Origin: an uncultured Porphyromonadaceae bacterium
GTDB lineage: Bacteria; Bacteroidota; Bacteroidia; Bacteroidales; Muribaculaceae
NCBI GenBank assembly: GCA_902491625.1
Contig: CABUIO010000002.1
Coordinates: 1-64,000, forward strand
Direction: 5' to 3'
Length of the DNA stretch: 64,000 bases
How positions within the stretch are numbered: the stretch's first letter is position 1; every line of letters starts with the position of its first letter. Shown here one piece after another: positions 15,931-27,219 of this stretch. The notes under the pieces were generated by a model, which did not search any database, had not been told where the DNA came from, and was given only the letters and a program-made list of their open reading frames with translations. The position numbers and the translations under genes are program-made.

Positions 15931-18389
15931 TATTTTACGGGAATTGTGATTGACGCAGGCGCCACACCCTCGGCAGTGACGGTGAGGGTCACTTCGCCGG
16001 GTTTCTCGCCGGCCTGCACGATGGCGGTGGCGGCGCCGCTGAAAAGATCCATCTCGGGAAGATGGAAGAGGCGGAGGCTCGTCGGATCGCCGTTGGCGGT
16101 GGCGCGGAACTTGCCGGCGCCCTTCACGTCGAATTTCACGGCGCGGGTGTCATCGGGCACGATATTGCCCTCCTTGTCGGCCACCTGAACGGTGATGTAG
16201 GCGAGATCCTCGCCGTCGGCGTCAAGTCCGCGGCGGTTGCTGGAGAGAACGATGTGGTCAGGCTCTCCGGCGGTGCGCACCACGGTCTCGCCTGTAGGAT
16301 TGCCGTTGAGGTCGTAGCTGACCACACGCAGTTCTCCCGGCTCATAGACCACGGAGTCCCACATGAGGCGGTAGCGCTCCATGTTGGTGCCGTCGAGGCG
16401 TTTCTCGCGGAATCCCTGACTCTTGCCGTTGACGAACAGCTCTGCCTTGGGCGAGTTGGTGTAGACAAACACCGGAGTCAGCTCCCCCTCGCGGCCTTTC
16501 CAGTTCCAGTGGGGAAGAATATGGAGAGTATTGTCTTTCTCGTTCCATTTCGAACGGTAGAGATAGTAGCGGTCCTTCGGAAGCGACGCGAGGTCGAAGA
16601 TGCCGAACACACTGCTGTGGCTCGGCCACGCGTCGGTGTCGTAAGGTGTCGGCTCTCCGAGATAGTCGAAGCCGGTCCAGACGAACTGTCCCATGTTGTA
16701 GTCCAGATCGTCGTCCACTGCAAAGTCATCGTCGGGGATATTGCTCCAGTAGCAGTATTCGGTGTCGTAGCTTGAGCTCTGGTTGTCGGGATGCTCGATG
16801 TTGCCTCCCGACTGCACGGGGAATTTGTAGATGCCGCGCGAGCTGACGGTGGATGCTGTCTCGGTGCCGAGAAGGATGTTCTGCGGCAGTTTGGGGATGG
16901 CCTCCCTGTAGCGGTTGACCTTGTAGTTGAATCCGGGGACGTCGAGAGCGGCGGCAAAGCCGTTGTTGACGACGGCGTCAAACTGATCCATACCGCAGGT
17001 CACGGGACGCGTGGGATCCTCGCGATGGACGATATCCTGCAGGAAAGTAAGCTCGTCGATGCCGTTCTCGCCCCACTGGCTCGGCACCTCGTTGCCGATC
17101 GACCACATCACGACGGAAGGATTGTTGCGGAAATGGCGCACCATGTTGACCATGTCCTTCTCTGCCCAGTCGGCGAAGAGCGTGCCGTAGCCGTTCTCGC
17201 TCTTGGGACGGAAGCCCCAGTCGTCGAAAGGCTCGACCATGAGCATAAGACCCAGCTCGTCGCAAAGCTCAACGAGTTCGGGTGCGGGCATGTTGTGGGA
17301 CGTGCGGACGGCGTCAGCGCCCATCTCTTTGAGGAGTTCGAGCTGATGGCGCAGCGCGGCGGTGTTGACAGCGGCGCCGAGGGGGCCGAGGTCGTGGTGA
17401 TTGCAGACACCCTTGAACTTGCGCTTTTCGCCATTGAGGAAGAAGCCCTCGCCCTTGCGCACCTCTACGCTGCGGATACCGAAGCGCGTGGTGTACGTAT
17501 CGACGGTGTTTCCGCCGGTCTCCACACGTGTGACGGCCTTGTAGAGTGCCGGAGTCTCGGGAGTCCAGAGCGCGGGATCCTTAACCACGAAGTTCTGTTC
17601 GAGACGCTGTCCGGGATATATCTTGTAGAGATGGCTGTCGGATGCGACAACAGCGCCCTTGTCGTTGAGTATATCGGTCACAAGACGCACCGTGTCACCC
17701 TTGGCAACGCCAAGAACGTCGGTGAGCAGATGCACGGTGGCATAATCCTTGCTTACGTATGGAGTTGTGATCTGAGTACCCCACACAGGGACATGCACCT
17801 TGTCGGTAGTCACGACATGGACGTTGCGGTAGAGTCCCGCGCCGGGATACCAGCGGGAGGACTTGGGAAGGTTCTCCAGGCTCACTTCCAATGTATTGGC
17901 GCCGGGATGCACGTCGGAAGTGACATCGGCATAGAAGCTGTTGTAGCCATAGGGCCAGTAGGCTACCTCGCGGCCGTTGACACGCACATGGGCATGGCTC
18001 ATGGCGCCGTCGAAGATCAGAGTAACGGCACGTCCGGCGGTATCGGGCACCTCGAATGTGGTGCGGTAGAAGCCTTTGCCGACGTAAGGTAGGCCGCCGG
18101 TGCGTCCGGTCTTCCATGTCTCCTCGGTCTCGCCGTTCTGCTCCACGGCCACTTTCTGCAAGTCATAGCTGCGGTCGAATGGTCCGTAAATCGCCCAGTC
18201 GTGGGGGATGGTGACTTCTTTCCAGTCTGCGCTGTCTTTAGAGAACTGCCATCCTTTCTTCAGCATGACATCCGAGCGCGACGGAACAGAGGCCGCCGAA
18301 ACGGCGGGGACAAAGGCAAGCGCCGCTACCGCAAGGGGCAACATGCGCTTTACCAATGGAACTCCGATAGAGTTTTCAGTTTTCGTCAT
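15930..18389 (-). CDS. GH2 family beta-galactosidase-type glycosidase, exported
   Basis: A retaining beta-glycosidase of 819 residues with a signal peptide ending near VSAA (~33). Order: sugar-binding jelly roll (~40-210), Ig-like domain (~215-320), TIM barrel (~320-620), then Ig-like C-terminal domains. The GH2 acid/base is in WSIGNEVPSQ (Glu ~433) and the nucleophile is in LLGTETAS (Glu ~510). CNHHDLGPLGAAVN is the start of the barrel. Beta-galactosidase is favoured by the downstream galK and galM, but other GH2 activities cannot be excluded. Likely periplasmic or surface exposed. Confidence 0.9.
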   Translation of the reverse strand: MTKTENSIGVPLVKRMLPLAVAALAFVPAVSAASVPSRSDVMLKKGWQFSKDSADWKEVTIPHDWAIYGPFDRSYDLQKVAVEQNGETEETWKTGRTGGLPYVGKGFYRTTFEVPDTAGRAVTLIFDGAMSHAHVRVNGREVAYWPYGYNSFYADVTSDVHPGANTLEVSLENLPKSSRWYPGAGLYRNVHVVTTDKVHVPVWGTQITTPYVSKDYATVHLLTDVLGVAKGDTVRLVTDILNDKGAVVASDSHLYKIYPGQRLEQNFVVKDPALWTPETPALYKAVTRVETGGNTVDTYTTRFGIRSVEVRKGEGFFLNGEKRKFKGVCNHHDLGPLGAAVNTAALRHQLELLKEMGADAVRTSHNMPAPELVELCDELGLMLMVEPFDDWGFRPKSENGYGTLFADWAEKDMVNMVRHFRNNPSVVMWSIGNEVPSQWGENGIDELTFLQDIVHREDPTRPVTCGMDQFDAVVNNGFAAALDVPGFNYKVNRYREAIPKLPQNILLGTETASTVSSRGIYKFPVQSGGNIEHPDNQSSSYDTEYCYWSNIPDDDFAVDDDLDYNMGQFVWTGFDYLGEPTPYDTDAWPSHSSVFGIFDLASLPKDRYYLYRSKWNEKDNTLHILPHWNWKGREGELTPVFVYTNSPKAELFVNGKSQGFREKRLDGTNMERYRLMWDSVVYEPGELRVVSYDLNGNPTGETVVRTAGEPDHIVLSSNRRGLDADGEDLAYITVQVADKEGNIVPDDTRAVKFDVKGAGKFRATANGDPTSLRLFHLPEMDLFSGAATAIVQAGEKPGEVTLTVTAEGVAPASITIPVK

Positions 18390-18453
18390 ATTATCAGGTT
18401 TGTAAAACCGGATCAGCCAAAAGGGATATTTCAGCTGATCCGGTTGATTGAAT

Positions 18454-21228
18454 TTATCTTACCATAACTTTGAAGCTGCGTCCGTCGACACGCACCAGGT
18501 AGAGGCCGGGAGCGAGTCCGTCTGCTGAGGAACAGCGAGCTCCGGAAAGCGTGTAGACTGCGGGGACGCTGTCGGAACCGATGACGCGGATGCCGCCCTG
18601 CACGCCGTAGACATGGAGAAGGTCGCTGTCGGTGGCTACGCTGTCAACACCCACAAGGTTCGTTGTGCCGAGGAGAACGTATGCACCAGGCTCGACGGTG
18701 ACGATATTGCCGTTGACGGTGGCATTGCAGTTGTAGCTCTGGCTGTAGATCTTGAGGCCGGACGCATTGTCCACGACTGCGTTGAAGGGCTGGCTGACGC
18801 TCGGATTGACGAGGAGCACGGCCTGGGAATTGTCGCTGCTCAGACGGATCGTACGCATGCTGCCGGTAGCGGCGAGGCTGACGGACACGTTGTCGTTGCG
18901 GTCAAAAAGCTGCGGATTGTCGAGACGGAAATTGGCAAGCTCGGAGTAGCTGGTCATCAGGCCGTGGCGGTCGGGATTGTCGAGATAGTTCCATACGACA
19001 AGTTTGTTGCCGGTGTTGTTGCCTCCGTTGGCGTCCTTGGTTGTCTGATCGGCACCGAATTCCTGGAACTGCCAGATCATGTGAGCGCCGGGCGACATAA
19101 GCATCTGGGCGCCCACCGAGCCGAGACGGCGCATCGACATGGGTATATTGCCCTTCACGCCTGCGGCGCCCCACTGGCTCTGTTTGTAAGCCATGCGCTC
19201 TTCGTCATGGCTCTCTGCGTAGCTCACGGTCGAACCCCAGGTGCGGCCGTCGCGGGGAGCATAGAAGCGTGCCAGAGAGGCATCGGAATCGAAGCCCATG
19301 GCGAACTGACAGGAATTGTAGTTGATGTTAGCCCAGTTGATCTCGCCGTCTGTGGCCATCATGTTCTCCTCCTGGGCATCGCCGAGAAGCTCGTTGATGA
19401 AGTAGGCGTCGGGGTTGACCTTGCGCATCTCATCGTGGATCTTCTTCATGCGGTCCACGCGTGTCTGATTGAACTTGTTGGTATTGTAGTCGGTCACGTT
19501 GGTCCACTTGTTGGTGTTGGGATTGTAGGTGGCACCGTAGCTGTCGTTGTTGCCGAGACCCTTCACGAGGTCGAAACGGAAGCCGTCGACCTTATATGCG
19601 GTCATCCAGTATGCAAGCGCGTCGTACCACTGCTGCTGCACGATCGGATTGTCCTGATTCCAGTCGTTGAGCACGCTGTAGGCGTGGGGAGCCGAGCCGT
19701 TGTAGAACGGATTCTCGTTCATGGAATACATCTGATACCAGGGATGCAGCCAGTCGCTCTGGTTGAAGACGATGTCGAGGATCACGGCCATGCCGCGCTT
19801 GTGGCATTCGTCGATGAAGCGCTTGTAGTCGTCGGGAGTGCCGTAAGCCTTGTCGGGAGCCATGTAGAAGTTGGTGTTGTAGCCCCATGAGAGGTTGCCG
19901 TTGAACTCCATGATGGGAAGAAGCTCGATGGCATTGACACCGAGGTTCTTGAGATAGTCGAGTTTTGCAATAGCCTGATTGACGGTACCGTCGCCGTTGG
20001 CTTTGCCCTCGGTTCCGGTGAAGTCGCGGAGAAGAAGTTCATAGACTACGAGATGATCCTTCGAGGGAGCCTTGAAGTCGCTGACTTCCCACTTGTAGTC
20101 GTCAAGGTTTTTGTTGAAGACTGCAAGAGGAACGTTCTGCACATACTCGGAAGGATAGGCAGGCATATCGGGGAAGACGCTCGGCGAGATCCACTGGTCG
20201 TTGGAGGGATCGAGCACGAGGTGGGCGTAAGGATCGCCAACCTTTATGCTGCCGTCGATAAGATAGTAATAGAGATAGTCGGTGTTGTCTGCAAGTCCCT
20301 TGATGCGTGTCCAGAAATAGCGGTTACCGTTGTATTCCTGACATTTCATGACGTTGTCCATGCCGACGTTATAGGTGTTCCAGGAGCCGATCACGACGGC
20401 ACTGTTCTTCTTGGGAGCCGCGATGCAGAAGAGTACCGAGCCGTCGGCCTGCGGACGTGCTCCCATGAGCGGTGTCCCGCCGGGATATGCCTCAAACACG
20501 ACGTCGCCGACGCGCACGAAGCTGAGCTCGGCGGTCTTCACCTGGCCGTCGGCCTTAACCACGGCCACAAACTTATATTCACCCTCTTCCTCAAGGTCGG
20601 TGGAGGATGTCAGCGCCTTGACGCCCTTGGCCTCTGACATGGCCGGAGAGTCGGCGCTGCCGCGGTGGAGCGAGATGTCGCCGGCTACGGTCGAGTTGAT
20701 ATTGAAGGTCACGGTCTTGTTGGCTGCCGTGATGATTGACGTGGAGGGTTCGGAGGTGAAGGAGATCTCGAATCCCGGCTGAGCCACAGTCAGGAAAATA
20801 TCCCCGCCGGAAGCAGTCTTGCCCTCTTTCGTACACTTCTCGTCGCGGAATACGAAAGCGAGCTTCTTGACAACGACCGATGGATCGGTGATGCCGTAAT
20901 ATATGTTGATCTCGCCCATGTCGAGCGTATAGGTGTTGGGAGCCACATACTTCATCTCGTATTTGGCGTCGTTGTCGCCCCATTTCTTCGGACCGTATTT
21001 CCAGTCGGAATCACTTGTACTCTGGTTGGTGATACATCCGGTGTGGGCATACACCTTTGTGGTGGCCGGAAGGTTGGCAAGCGCCTTATTTCCTTCATCG
21101 GCATGGTAAGTGATCACAATTCCCTTGGAATCGGTCTGTAGGATTGCAGGCTCTGTAGTCACAATCTGAGCCGACGACGTCGCACACCATAAAGCGGCAA
21201 TGCCGGCAAGCAGTAAATGTTTAGTCAT
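18454..21228 (-). CDS. Secreted GH13 alpha-amylase with C-terminal sorting-like domain
   Basis: A 924-residue amylase. ATG 21228 starts a signal peptide (MTKHLLLAGIAALWCATSSA); the upstream in-frame start at 21285 adds a charged tail and is not preferred. Two beta-rich N-terminal modules (~25-240) precede a CBM48-like module (LFCIAAPKKNSAVVIGSWN) and the GH13 barrel. The catalytic triad is in DGFRFDLVKG (Asp ~552), FINELLGD (Glu ~612) and ESHDEERM (Asp ~673). The last ~35 residues (VYTLSGARC...GLYLVRVDGR) resemble a type IX secretion C-terminal sorting domain. It leads the minus-strand carbohydrate run, 64 bases ahead of the GH2 gene. Confidence 0.9.
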   Translation of the reverse strand: MTKHLLLAGIAALWCATSSAQIVTTEPAILQTDSKGIVITYHADEGNKALANLPATTKVYAHTGCITNQSTSDSDWKYGPKKWGDNDAKYEMKYVAPNTYTLDMGEINIYYGITDPSVVVKKLAFVFRDEKCTKEGKTASGGDIFLTVAQPGFEISFTSEPSTSIITAANKTVTFNINSTVAGDISLHRGSADSPAMSEAKGVKALTSSTDLEEEGEYKFVAVVKADGQVKTAELSFVRVGDVVFEAYPGGTPLMGARPQADGSVLFCIAAPKKNSAVVIGSWNTYNVGMDNVMKCQEYNGNRYFWTRIKGLADNTDYLYYYLIDGSIKVGDPYAHLVLDPSNDQWISPSVFPDMPAYPSEYVQNVPLAVFNKNLDDYKWEVSDFKAPSKDHLVVYELLLRDFTGTEGKANGDGTVNQAIAKLDYLKNLGVNAIELLPIMEFNGNLSWGYNTNFYMAPDKAYGTPDDYKRFIDECHKRGMAVILDIVFNQSDWLHPWYQMYSMNENPFYNGSAPHAYSVLNDWNQDNPIVQQQWYDALAYWMTAYKVDGFRFDLVKGLGNNDSYGATYNPNTNKWTNVTDYNTNKFNQTRVDRMKKIHDEMRKVNPDAYFINELLGDAQEENMMATDGEINWANINYNSCQFAMGFDSDASLARFYAPRDGRTWGSTVSYAESHDEERMAYKQSQWGAAGVKGNIPMSMRRLGSVGAQMLMSPGAHMIWQFQEFGADQTTKDANGGNNTGNKLVVWNYLDNPDRHGLMTSYSELANFRLDNPQLFDRNDNVSVSLAATGSMRTIRLSSDNSQAVLLVNPSVSQPFNAVVDNASGLKIYSQSYNCNATVNGNIVTVEPGAYVLLGTTNLVGVDSVATDSDLLHVYGVQGGIRVIGSDSVPAVYTLSGARCSSADGLAPGLYLVRVDGRSFKVMVR

Positions 21229-21317
21229 AGATATTTTGAGTTTTAAATGATATTGTCTTATGAGTCGTAGCGAGCGTTTTTCCACACATTCTCTCGCTGT
21301 TTCTGCCTATCACACCG

Positions 21318-21348
21318 CTAAATTAGCTAAAAACATCCACACGTCAAA
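21318..21348 (-). promoter_or_regulatory. Candidate promoter of the amylase operon
   Basis: On the minus strand, TTTG (21345-21348), a 19-base spacer and TAATTTAG (21318-21325), one mismatch from the -7 consensus, ~82 bases before ATG 21228. Confidence 0.45.
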
Positions 21349-21448
21349 GACTTATAGTAATTTTTAAGATATGGATGGTCTTTATAACATGGAGGTTTCA
21401 TAAAATTATCGTTCCAAGACAAAAACGAGTCAAGGAAACCGAGTCAAA

Positions 21449-21656
21449 ATCGCCGGACCGGAGGTTCGGCCGTATTGCCAACCGCGGCCTTCAGGCCGTG
21501 GAAGGAGATCACCTTGTAAAACCCAGTCGCGGAGCGACGTCGTGCGGTAAAGTCTTTACCATACACGCATCGCTCCGCGACGCATTATCTTATATTACAG
21601 CCTGTCCGCGGCCTGAAGGCCGTGGTTGACAATACAGCCAGACCTCCGGCCTGTCC
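21449..21656. repeat. Fold-back repeat B1
   Basis: A ~208-base nested palindrome. Arms pair from outside in: the accGGAGGTTCGG/CCTCCGG edge, GTATTGCCAACC with GGTTGACAATAC, two copies of CGGCCTTCAGGCCG-like hairpins, GTCGCGGAGCGACG with its complement, and a central GGTAAAGTCTTTACC hairpin. A second copy lies at 38207-38411. No ORF is credible. It begins ~100 bases upstream of the amylase promoter; the rest of 21229-21835 shows nothing else. Confidence 0.85.
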
Positions 21657-21835
21657 CACCTTCTCCCCATTTTTACACAGTTCAGGAGCCTTTATCAACC
21701 CTCGTTGAAGCGCAGGGGAAGTCAGCGAAAAGTTTATGCAGCAGGGACATGGATCGCACGTCCGCCGAGACAATGCACTAAAACCCAATAGATTCGCCAA
21801 AAGCGCTAAGCGATAGTAGAAAGCTGTTGGCGAGG

Positions 21836-22309
21836 TCAGTCGTCACGCTCGGTGTAGCGGTAAACTCCCTTGCTGTCGAACACCATCTCGACACCGTTGT
21901 TCAGTTCAATCTCATAGCCCTGCCGATCGCGGTCTATGGTCACGATATAGAGTCCGGGGGCATTATTGGCAACGTAATTGCGTATGGCCTGAGGCACGAG
22001 CCCGGCAGGTACCTTAGAACCTTTGCAATCGATGGATTTCCACGCTCCCTTGGAGTTGAACTCGATATCGCGTCCGCTCACGAAGTCTACCTCATATTCA
22101 ACACGCCCGGATGACGAGGAATCACGGACGACACGCGAGATTTTCTCCCCTGAGAAATATGTGTCAAGCACTTTCTGCGCACTCTGCGGCAACGCGCTCT
22201 TGCTGATTATCTCATCGTCGGCCTTGGAGCTCGAACAAGCCGTGCTGACGAGCACAAAGGCAGCCATAATCATCAGCACACTGAGTGCCGATCCAAATCT
22301 TTTCTTCAT
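21836..22309 (-). CDS. PepSY-like lipoprotein
   Basis: A 157-residue lipoprotein with signal MKKRFGSALSVLMIMAAF and lipobox LVSTAC. The remainder holds two repeats of the PepSY-like/BLIP-like fold common in Bacteroidota periplasmic proteins (EYEVDFVSGRDIEFNSKGAW and YEIELNNGVEMVFDSKG). An ATG 9 bases upstream (22318) is an alternative start. It follows yidC after ~147 bases on the same strand. Function unknown. Confidence 0.8.
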   Translation of the reverse strand: MKKRFGSALSVLMIMAAFVLVSTACSSSKADDEIISKSALPQSAQKVLDTYFSGEKISRVVRDSSSSGRVEYEVDFVSGRDIEFNSKGAWKSIDCKGSKVPAGLVPQAIRNYVANNAPGLYIVTIDRDRQGYEIELNNGVEMVFDSKGVYRYTERDD

Positions 22310-22456
22310 ATTGTCCATATTTTGTCCATTTTATTTAAAACACCATTCTCGCCGGAAAAGTTGCTAATACACAAAAAACGGAAAGAATCCACTTTAATGT
22401 GAATCCTTTCCGTTCGAAAATATTTTACTATCGTCCTTGCGGACAAATCATGCGAA

Positions 22457-24565
22457 TCAACGGCGTTTGCCGCGCTCCTTGGCTTTCTGTGCCTGGCGGA
22501 GCTGCTCCTGCTGGCGGCGCTGAGCCTCTTCAAGTCGCGCCATGAAGCCCGACTTCTTGCGGGGTTTCTTGGCGTTGGCAGCCATCTCACGACGCACATC
22601 CTCCTCCTTGACGACGAAACGGCGGATCACGAATGTCTGCATGATGGTGATGAGGAGCGACAGGAAGTAGTAGTAGCTGAGGCCTGCGGCATAATTGTTG
22701 AAGAACACGAGGAAGAATACCGGCATCATGTACATCATCCATTTCATTCCGCCCTGCGAAGGCTGCGAGGCCATGGTGATCTTGGTGTAGATGATGTTGG
22801 TCACGGTCATCAGCAGACAGAACAGAGAGATGTGGTTGCCGAAATATGTGCTGATGATGGGGATGTTGGTGTTCCAGGAGATGATGGCATCGGGAGCGGC
22901 AAGGTCATGCGCCCACAGGAAGCTCTGTCCTCTCAGGTCAATGCACGAGGGGAAGAAGCTGAACATGGCGAAGAGGATAGGCATCTGCAGCAGCATGGGG
23001 AGACATCCCGAAAGGGGCGACGCTCCGGCTTTGCTGTAGAGAGCCATCGTCTTCTGCTGGCGTACCATGGCGTTCTCCGTACCGGGATATTTCTCGTTTA
23101 TGGCCTTGACCTCCGGGGCGAGAATCTTCATCTTGGCCTGACTCTTGTAGCTCTTGTAGGACAAGGGGAAGAGGATGAGCTTGATGATGATGGTCATTAT
23201 CAGGATAACGATGCCGTAGTTCCATCCGAAACCTCCGAGGAAGTTGAAGACCGGAATTACGAAGCATGTGTTGATCCAGCGGAACATGCTCCAGCCCAGC
23301 GGAATGAGGCGTGTGAGCTTGAGATCCTCGTCGGTCTTCACCTTATCATCAAGCGACGAAAGGAGACTGTATTTGTTGGGACCGAGATAGAGGGTGAATC
23401 CCGTGGGATTGGGCTTGCTCCAGTCGTAGTTGTTGACCGTGATGTCCGAGGAGAAGAATTTGAGGAAATAGTCGTCCTTCAGCTCCACGGAGGCGAAGTC
23501 GGCGCGGCTGAAGCTGTTGTCGGCGATCAGCACGGAGGAGAAGAACTGATTCTTGTATGCCACCCACTTGATGAGCGACTTACGGTCCTGGGCATCGTCG
23601 CCGTTGGTGCTCAGCTCCTCGAAGTTGCCACCCTTGTATTTGTAGCATACACCGGAGTTGCGCTCCTCGAACATGCGGCCTTTCTCCTGGCGGCGGAGAG
23701 CCTGGCGCCAGTTGAGGGTGAGGTCGTGGCTGTTGCCGGCGAGCACCTTGTCCATGCCGTTCTGCTCGATGTCGATGCGGACGAGGTAGGAATCCCCTTT
23801 GCCCAGCGTATAGCGGATGCCCCAGTATGCGCCGCCGGGAAACTCAAGTTTCATCAGCACGCTGCTGTCGCCGCGCATCTCGGGAACGAAATAGAGATCG
23901 GAAGTGGAGACCTTCTCATATCCGGGGAGGCTGAAGGCAAGTGTGTTGGTGCGTCCGTCGAAAAGCACGACGTCGCTGCTCGTCTTCTTGGTCTCGTCAG
24001 GATTGTATTCAGTCTTGTATTTCTTAAGCTCGGCGTAGTCGATCGAGCCTCCCTTGGTGTTGAATGCGATCGAGAGTACATCGTTCTGAAGGGCGATCTG
24101 CTTCGACTCTCCGGAAGCGAAACGTCCGAGCTTGCCGAAGTTTGTTATGTTGTTGAGAGCCTTGTCGAGATTGGCCACAGCCTCGCGGCGGTCGGCCACG
24201 GTAAGCGTGGTGTCCGCGGCAAGAAGTCGCTCCACGGCGACATTCTTTGCGCCGACCTTGACATTTCCGGTCAGGGAGTCCCCGACAAGAGTAAGGTCAT
24301 AGCCCGAACCCTCGACACGTTTTCCCTTGACACCGTCGGCAGTGACTATGCTCTCGCCCTGCTCGGCGACACTTTCTTTAAGCCAGCCGATCTGTTTCTG
24401 CGACAATGTGTCGGGACGCAATGTCTCGGCGGCTTCCTTTTTCGCTTCGCTTATCTGCTGTGTCTCCTCGACAGGCTGCTGTTGCTCGTCGCGTGGCGAG
24501 AGCCACATGAAAACCAGGAAGACGGCGGCGATCAGCAATATTCCGCTGATAGTGTTTTTATCCAT
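22457..24565 (-). CDS. yidC: Membrane protein insertase YidC
   Basis: A 702-residue inner-membrane insertase and chaperone (Oxa1/YidC family). The N-terminal helix (ISGILLIAAVFLVFMWLSP) is followed by the large periplasmic beta-sandwich (~60-400) of Gram-negative YidC and the five-helix insertase core (~430-640), including YGIVILIMTIIIKLILFPL with its conserved hydrophilic-groove Arg replaced by Lys in this segment, and the amphipathic YKSQAKMKILAPEVK. The C-tail is basic (KAKERGKRR), suiting ribosome contact. It follows pyrG after 28 bases, an order I recall from other Bacteroidales. Confidence 0.96.
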   Translation of the reverse strand: MDKNTISGILLIAAVFLVFMWLSPRDEQQQPVEETQQISEAKKEAAETLRPDTLSQKQIGWLKESVAEQGESIVTADGVKGKRVEGSGYDLTLVGDSLTGNVKVGAKNVAVERLLAADTTLTVADRREAVANLDKALNNITNFGKLGRFASGESKQIALQNDVLSIAFNTKGGSIDYAELKKYKTEYNPDETKKTSSDVVLFDGRTNTLAFSLPGYEKVSTSDLYFVPEMRGDSSVLMKLEFPGGAYWGIRYTLGKGDSYLVRIDIEQNGMDKVLAGNSHDLTLNWRQALRRQEKGRMFEERNSGVCYKYKGGNFEELSTNGDDAQDRKSLIKWVAYKNQFFSSVLIADNSFSRADFASVELKDDYFLKFFSSDITVNNYDWSKPNPTGFTLYLGPNKYSLLSSLDDKVKTDEDLKLTRLIPLGWSMFRWINTCFVIPVFNFLGGFGWNYGIVILIMTIIIKLILFPLSYKSYKSQAKMKILAPEVKAINEKYPGTENAMVRQQKTMALYSKAGASPLSGCLPMLLQMPILFAMFSFFPSCIDLRGQSFLWAHDLAAPDAIISWNTNIPIISTYFGNHISLFCLLMTVTNIIYTKITMASQPSQGGMKWMMYMMPVFFLVFFNNYAAGLSYYYFLSLLITIMQTFVIRRFVVKEEDVRREMAANAKKPRKKSGFMARLEEAQRRQQEQLRQAQKAKERGKRR

Positions 24566-24593
24566 TTCTCAGTAGTTGTACGTCAGTTTCTGT

Positions 24594-26210
<1,617 letters not shown>

Positions 26211-26268
26211 TGTGCCAATAAATTGATGGTTTGTCGGCGCCACGCATCCGCGTGACTCCATTTGGGTG

Positions 26269-26276
26269 CAAAGTTA
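26269..26276 (-). promoter_or_regulatory. -7 box upstream of pyrG
   Basis: TAACTTTG on the minus strand, 58 bases before GTG 26210. No TTTG is seen at the right spacing, so this is a partial match. Confidence 0.5.
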
Positions 26277-26287
26277 GCAAAAAAATT

Positions 26288-27217
26288 TCAACTATTCAGA
26301 CTCTCCTTCCCAAAATAGTGCGGATGGTGGGCGAGGAGCTCGCGACGGAGATGGCTGCGGTCCAGATGGACGTAGAGCTGCGTGGTGGCGAGGCTTTCGT
26401 GGCCGAGCATAGCCTGGATGGCGCGGAGGTTGGCTCCTCCTTCGAGCAGATGCGTGGCGAAACTGTGGCGCAGCGTGTGGGGACTCACTGTCTTGGTTAT
26501 CCCTGCAGCGGCTGCCGCTTCCTTTATTATATAGAACATCATCACCCTTGTCAGCCCTGCGCCACGTCGATTTAGAAACAGTATGTCCCCGGAGCCGGGC
26601 TTCGGGGTCATCATGCCGCGCTCGACAAGGTAGTTGCGTATCCACTCCACCGACACGGGCGAGAGCGGCACGATGCGCTGTTTGCTCCCCTTACCTTCGA
26701 CGAGGATGTATTGCTCGTCGAGAAAGGTTCGTCCGAGAGTGAGCGAGCATAGTTCGCTCACACGCAGTCCGCTGCCGTAGAGTGTCTCGATAATGGCACG
26801 GTTGCGTGTGCCTTCGTTTTTGGTCATGTCTACGGCCGCGACAAGTCTGTCGACCTCCTCGACGGAGAGCACGTCAGGGAGATGATCGGAACGCATCGGA
26901 CTCTGCAGCAGTTCCATCGGACTCGTCCTTATGTTTCCCTCAATGCGCAGATAGCGGTAGAAATTGCCGATTCCGGCAAAGATGCGAGCCTGAGATGTCG
27001 GCGCTATGCCAAGTTCGTGGAGCTGAAGCAGAAACTCCTCGATGTCGCTCTGTGCGGCGTCCTGCACTGCGACGCCTTTTCCCTCAAGGAAGCGCACGAG
27101 ATGGCCGACATCGCGGCGGTAGGCGTCTATGGTGTTGCCGGACATGGCGCGTTCGGTGAGCAGATAGGCGGTGAAGTCCGCCACAAGATCTCTTTGTCGG
27201 CCGGAGGAGGTTGACAT
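26288..27217 (-). CDS. xerD: Tyrosine recombinase XerD
   Basis: A 309-residue site-specific recombinase that with XerC resolves chromosome dimers at dif. N-terminal SAM-like core-binding domain (~10-100) and C-terminal catalytic domain with Arg152 (YGSGLRVSEL), Lys176 (EGKGSKQR), His247 and Arg250 (PHTLRHSFATHLL), His273 (LGHESL) and nucleophile Tyr282 (TTQLYVH). Length fits XerC/XerD rather than an integrase of a mobile element, and the housekeeping neighbours agree. XerC is possible, but the HTLRHSFATHLLEGGANLR block fits XerD. Confidence 0.92.
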   Translation of the reverse strand: MSTSSGRQRDLVADFTAYLLTERAMSGNTIDAYRRDVGHLVRFLEGKGVAVQDAAQSDIEEFLLQLHELGIAPTSQARIFAGIGNFYRYLRIEGNIRTSPMELLQSPMRSDHLPDVLSVEEVDRLVAAVDMTKNEGTRNRAIIETLYGSGLRVSELCSLTLGRTFLDEQYILVEGKGSKQRIVPLSPVSVEWIRNYLVERGMMTPKPGSGDILFLNRRGAGLTRVMMFYIIKEAAAAAGITKTVSPHTLRHSFATHLLEGGANLRAIQAMLGHESLATTQLYVHLDRSHLRRELLAHHPHYFGKESLNS

Positions 27218-27219
27218 CG

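Noticed and set aside
21375..21629. 84-codon frame across repeat B1
   Set aside because: It runs through the nested palindrome, has no promoter, and is not kept in the second repeat copy.
26288..27217. xerD considered as the integrase of a mobile element
   Set aside because: Length, motif set and housekeeping neighbours (pyrG, yidC) fit chromosomal XerD, and no att sites or cargo are seen.
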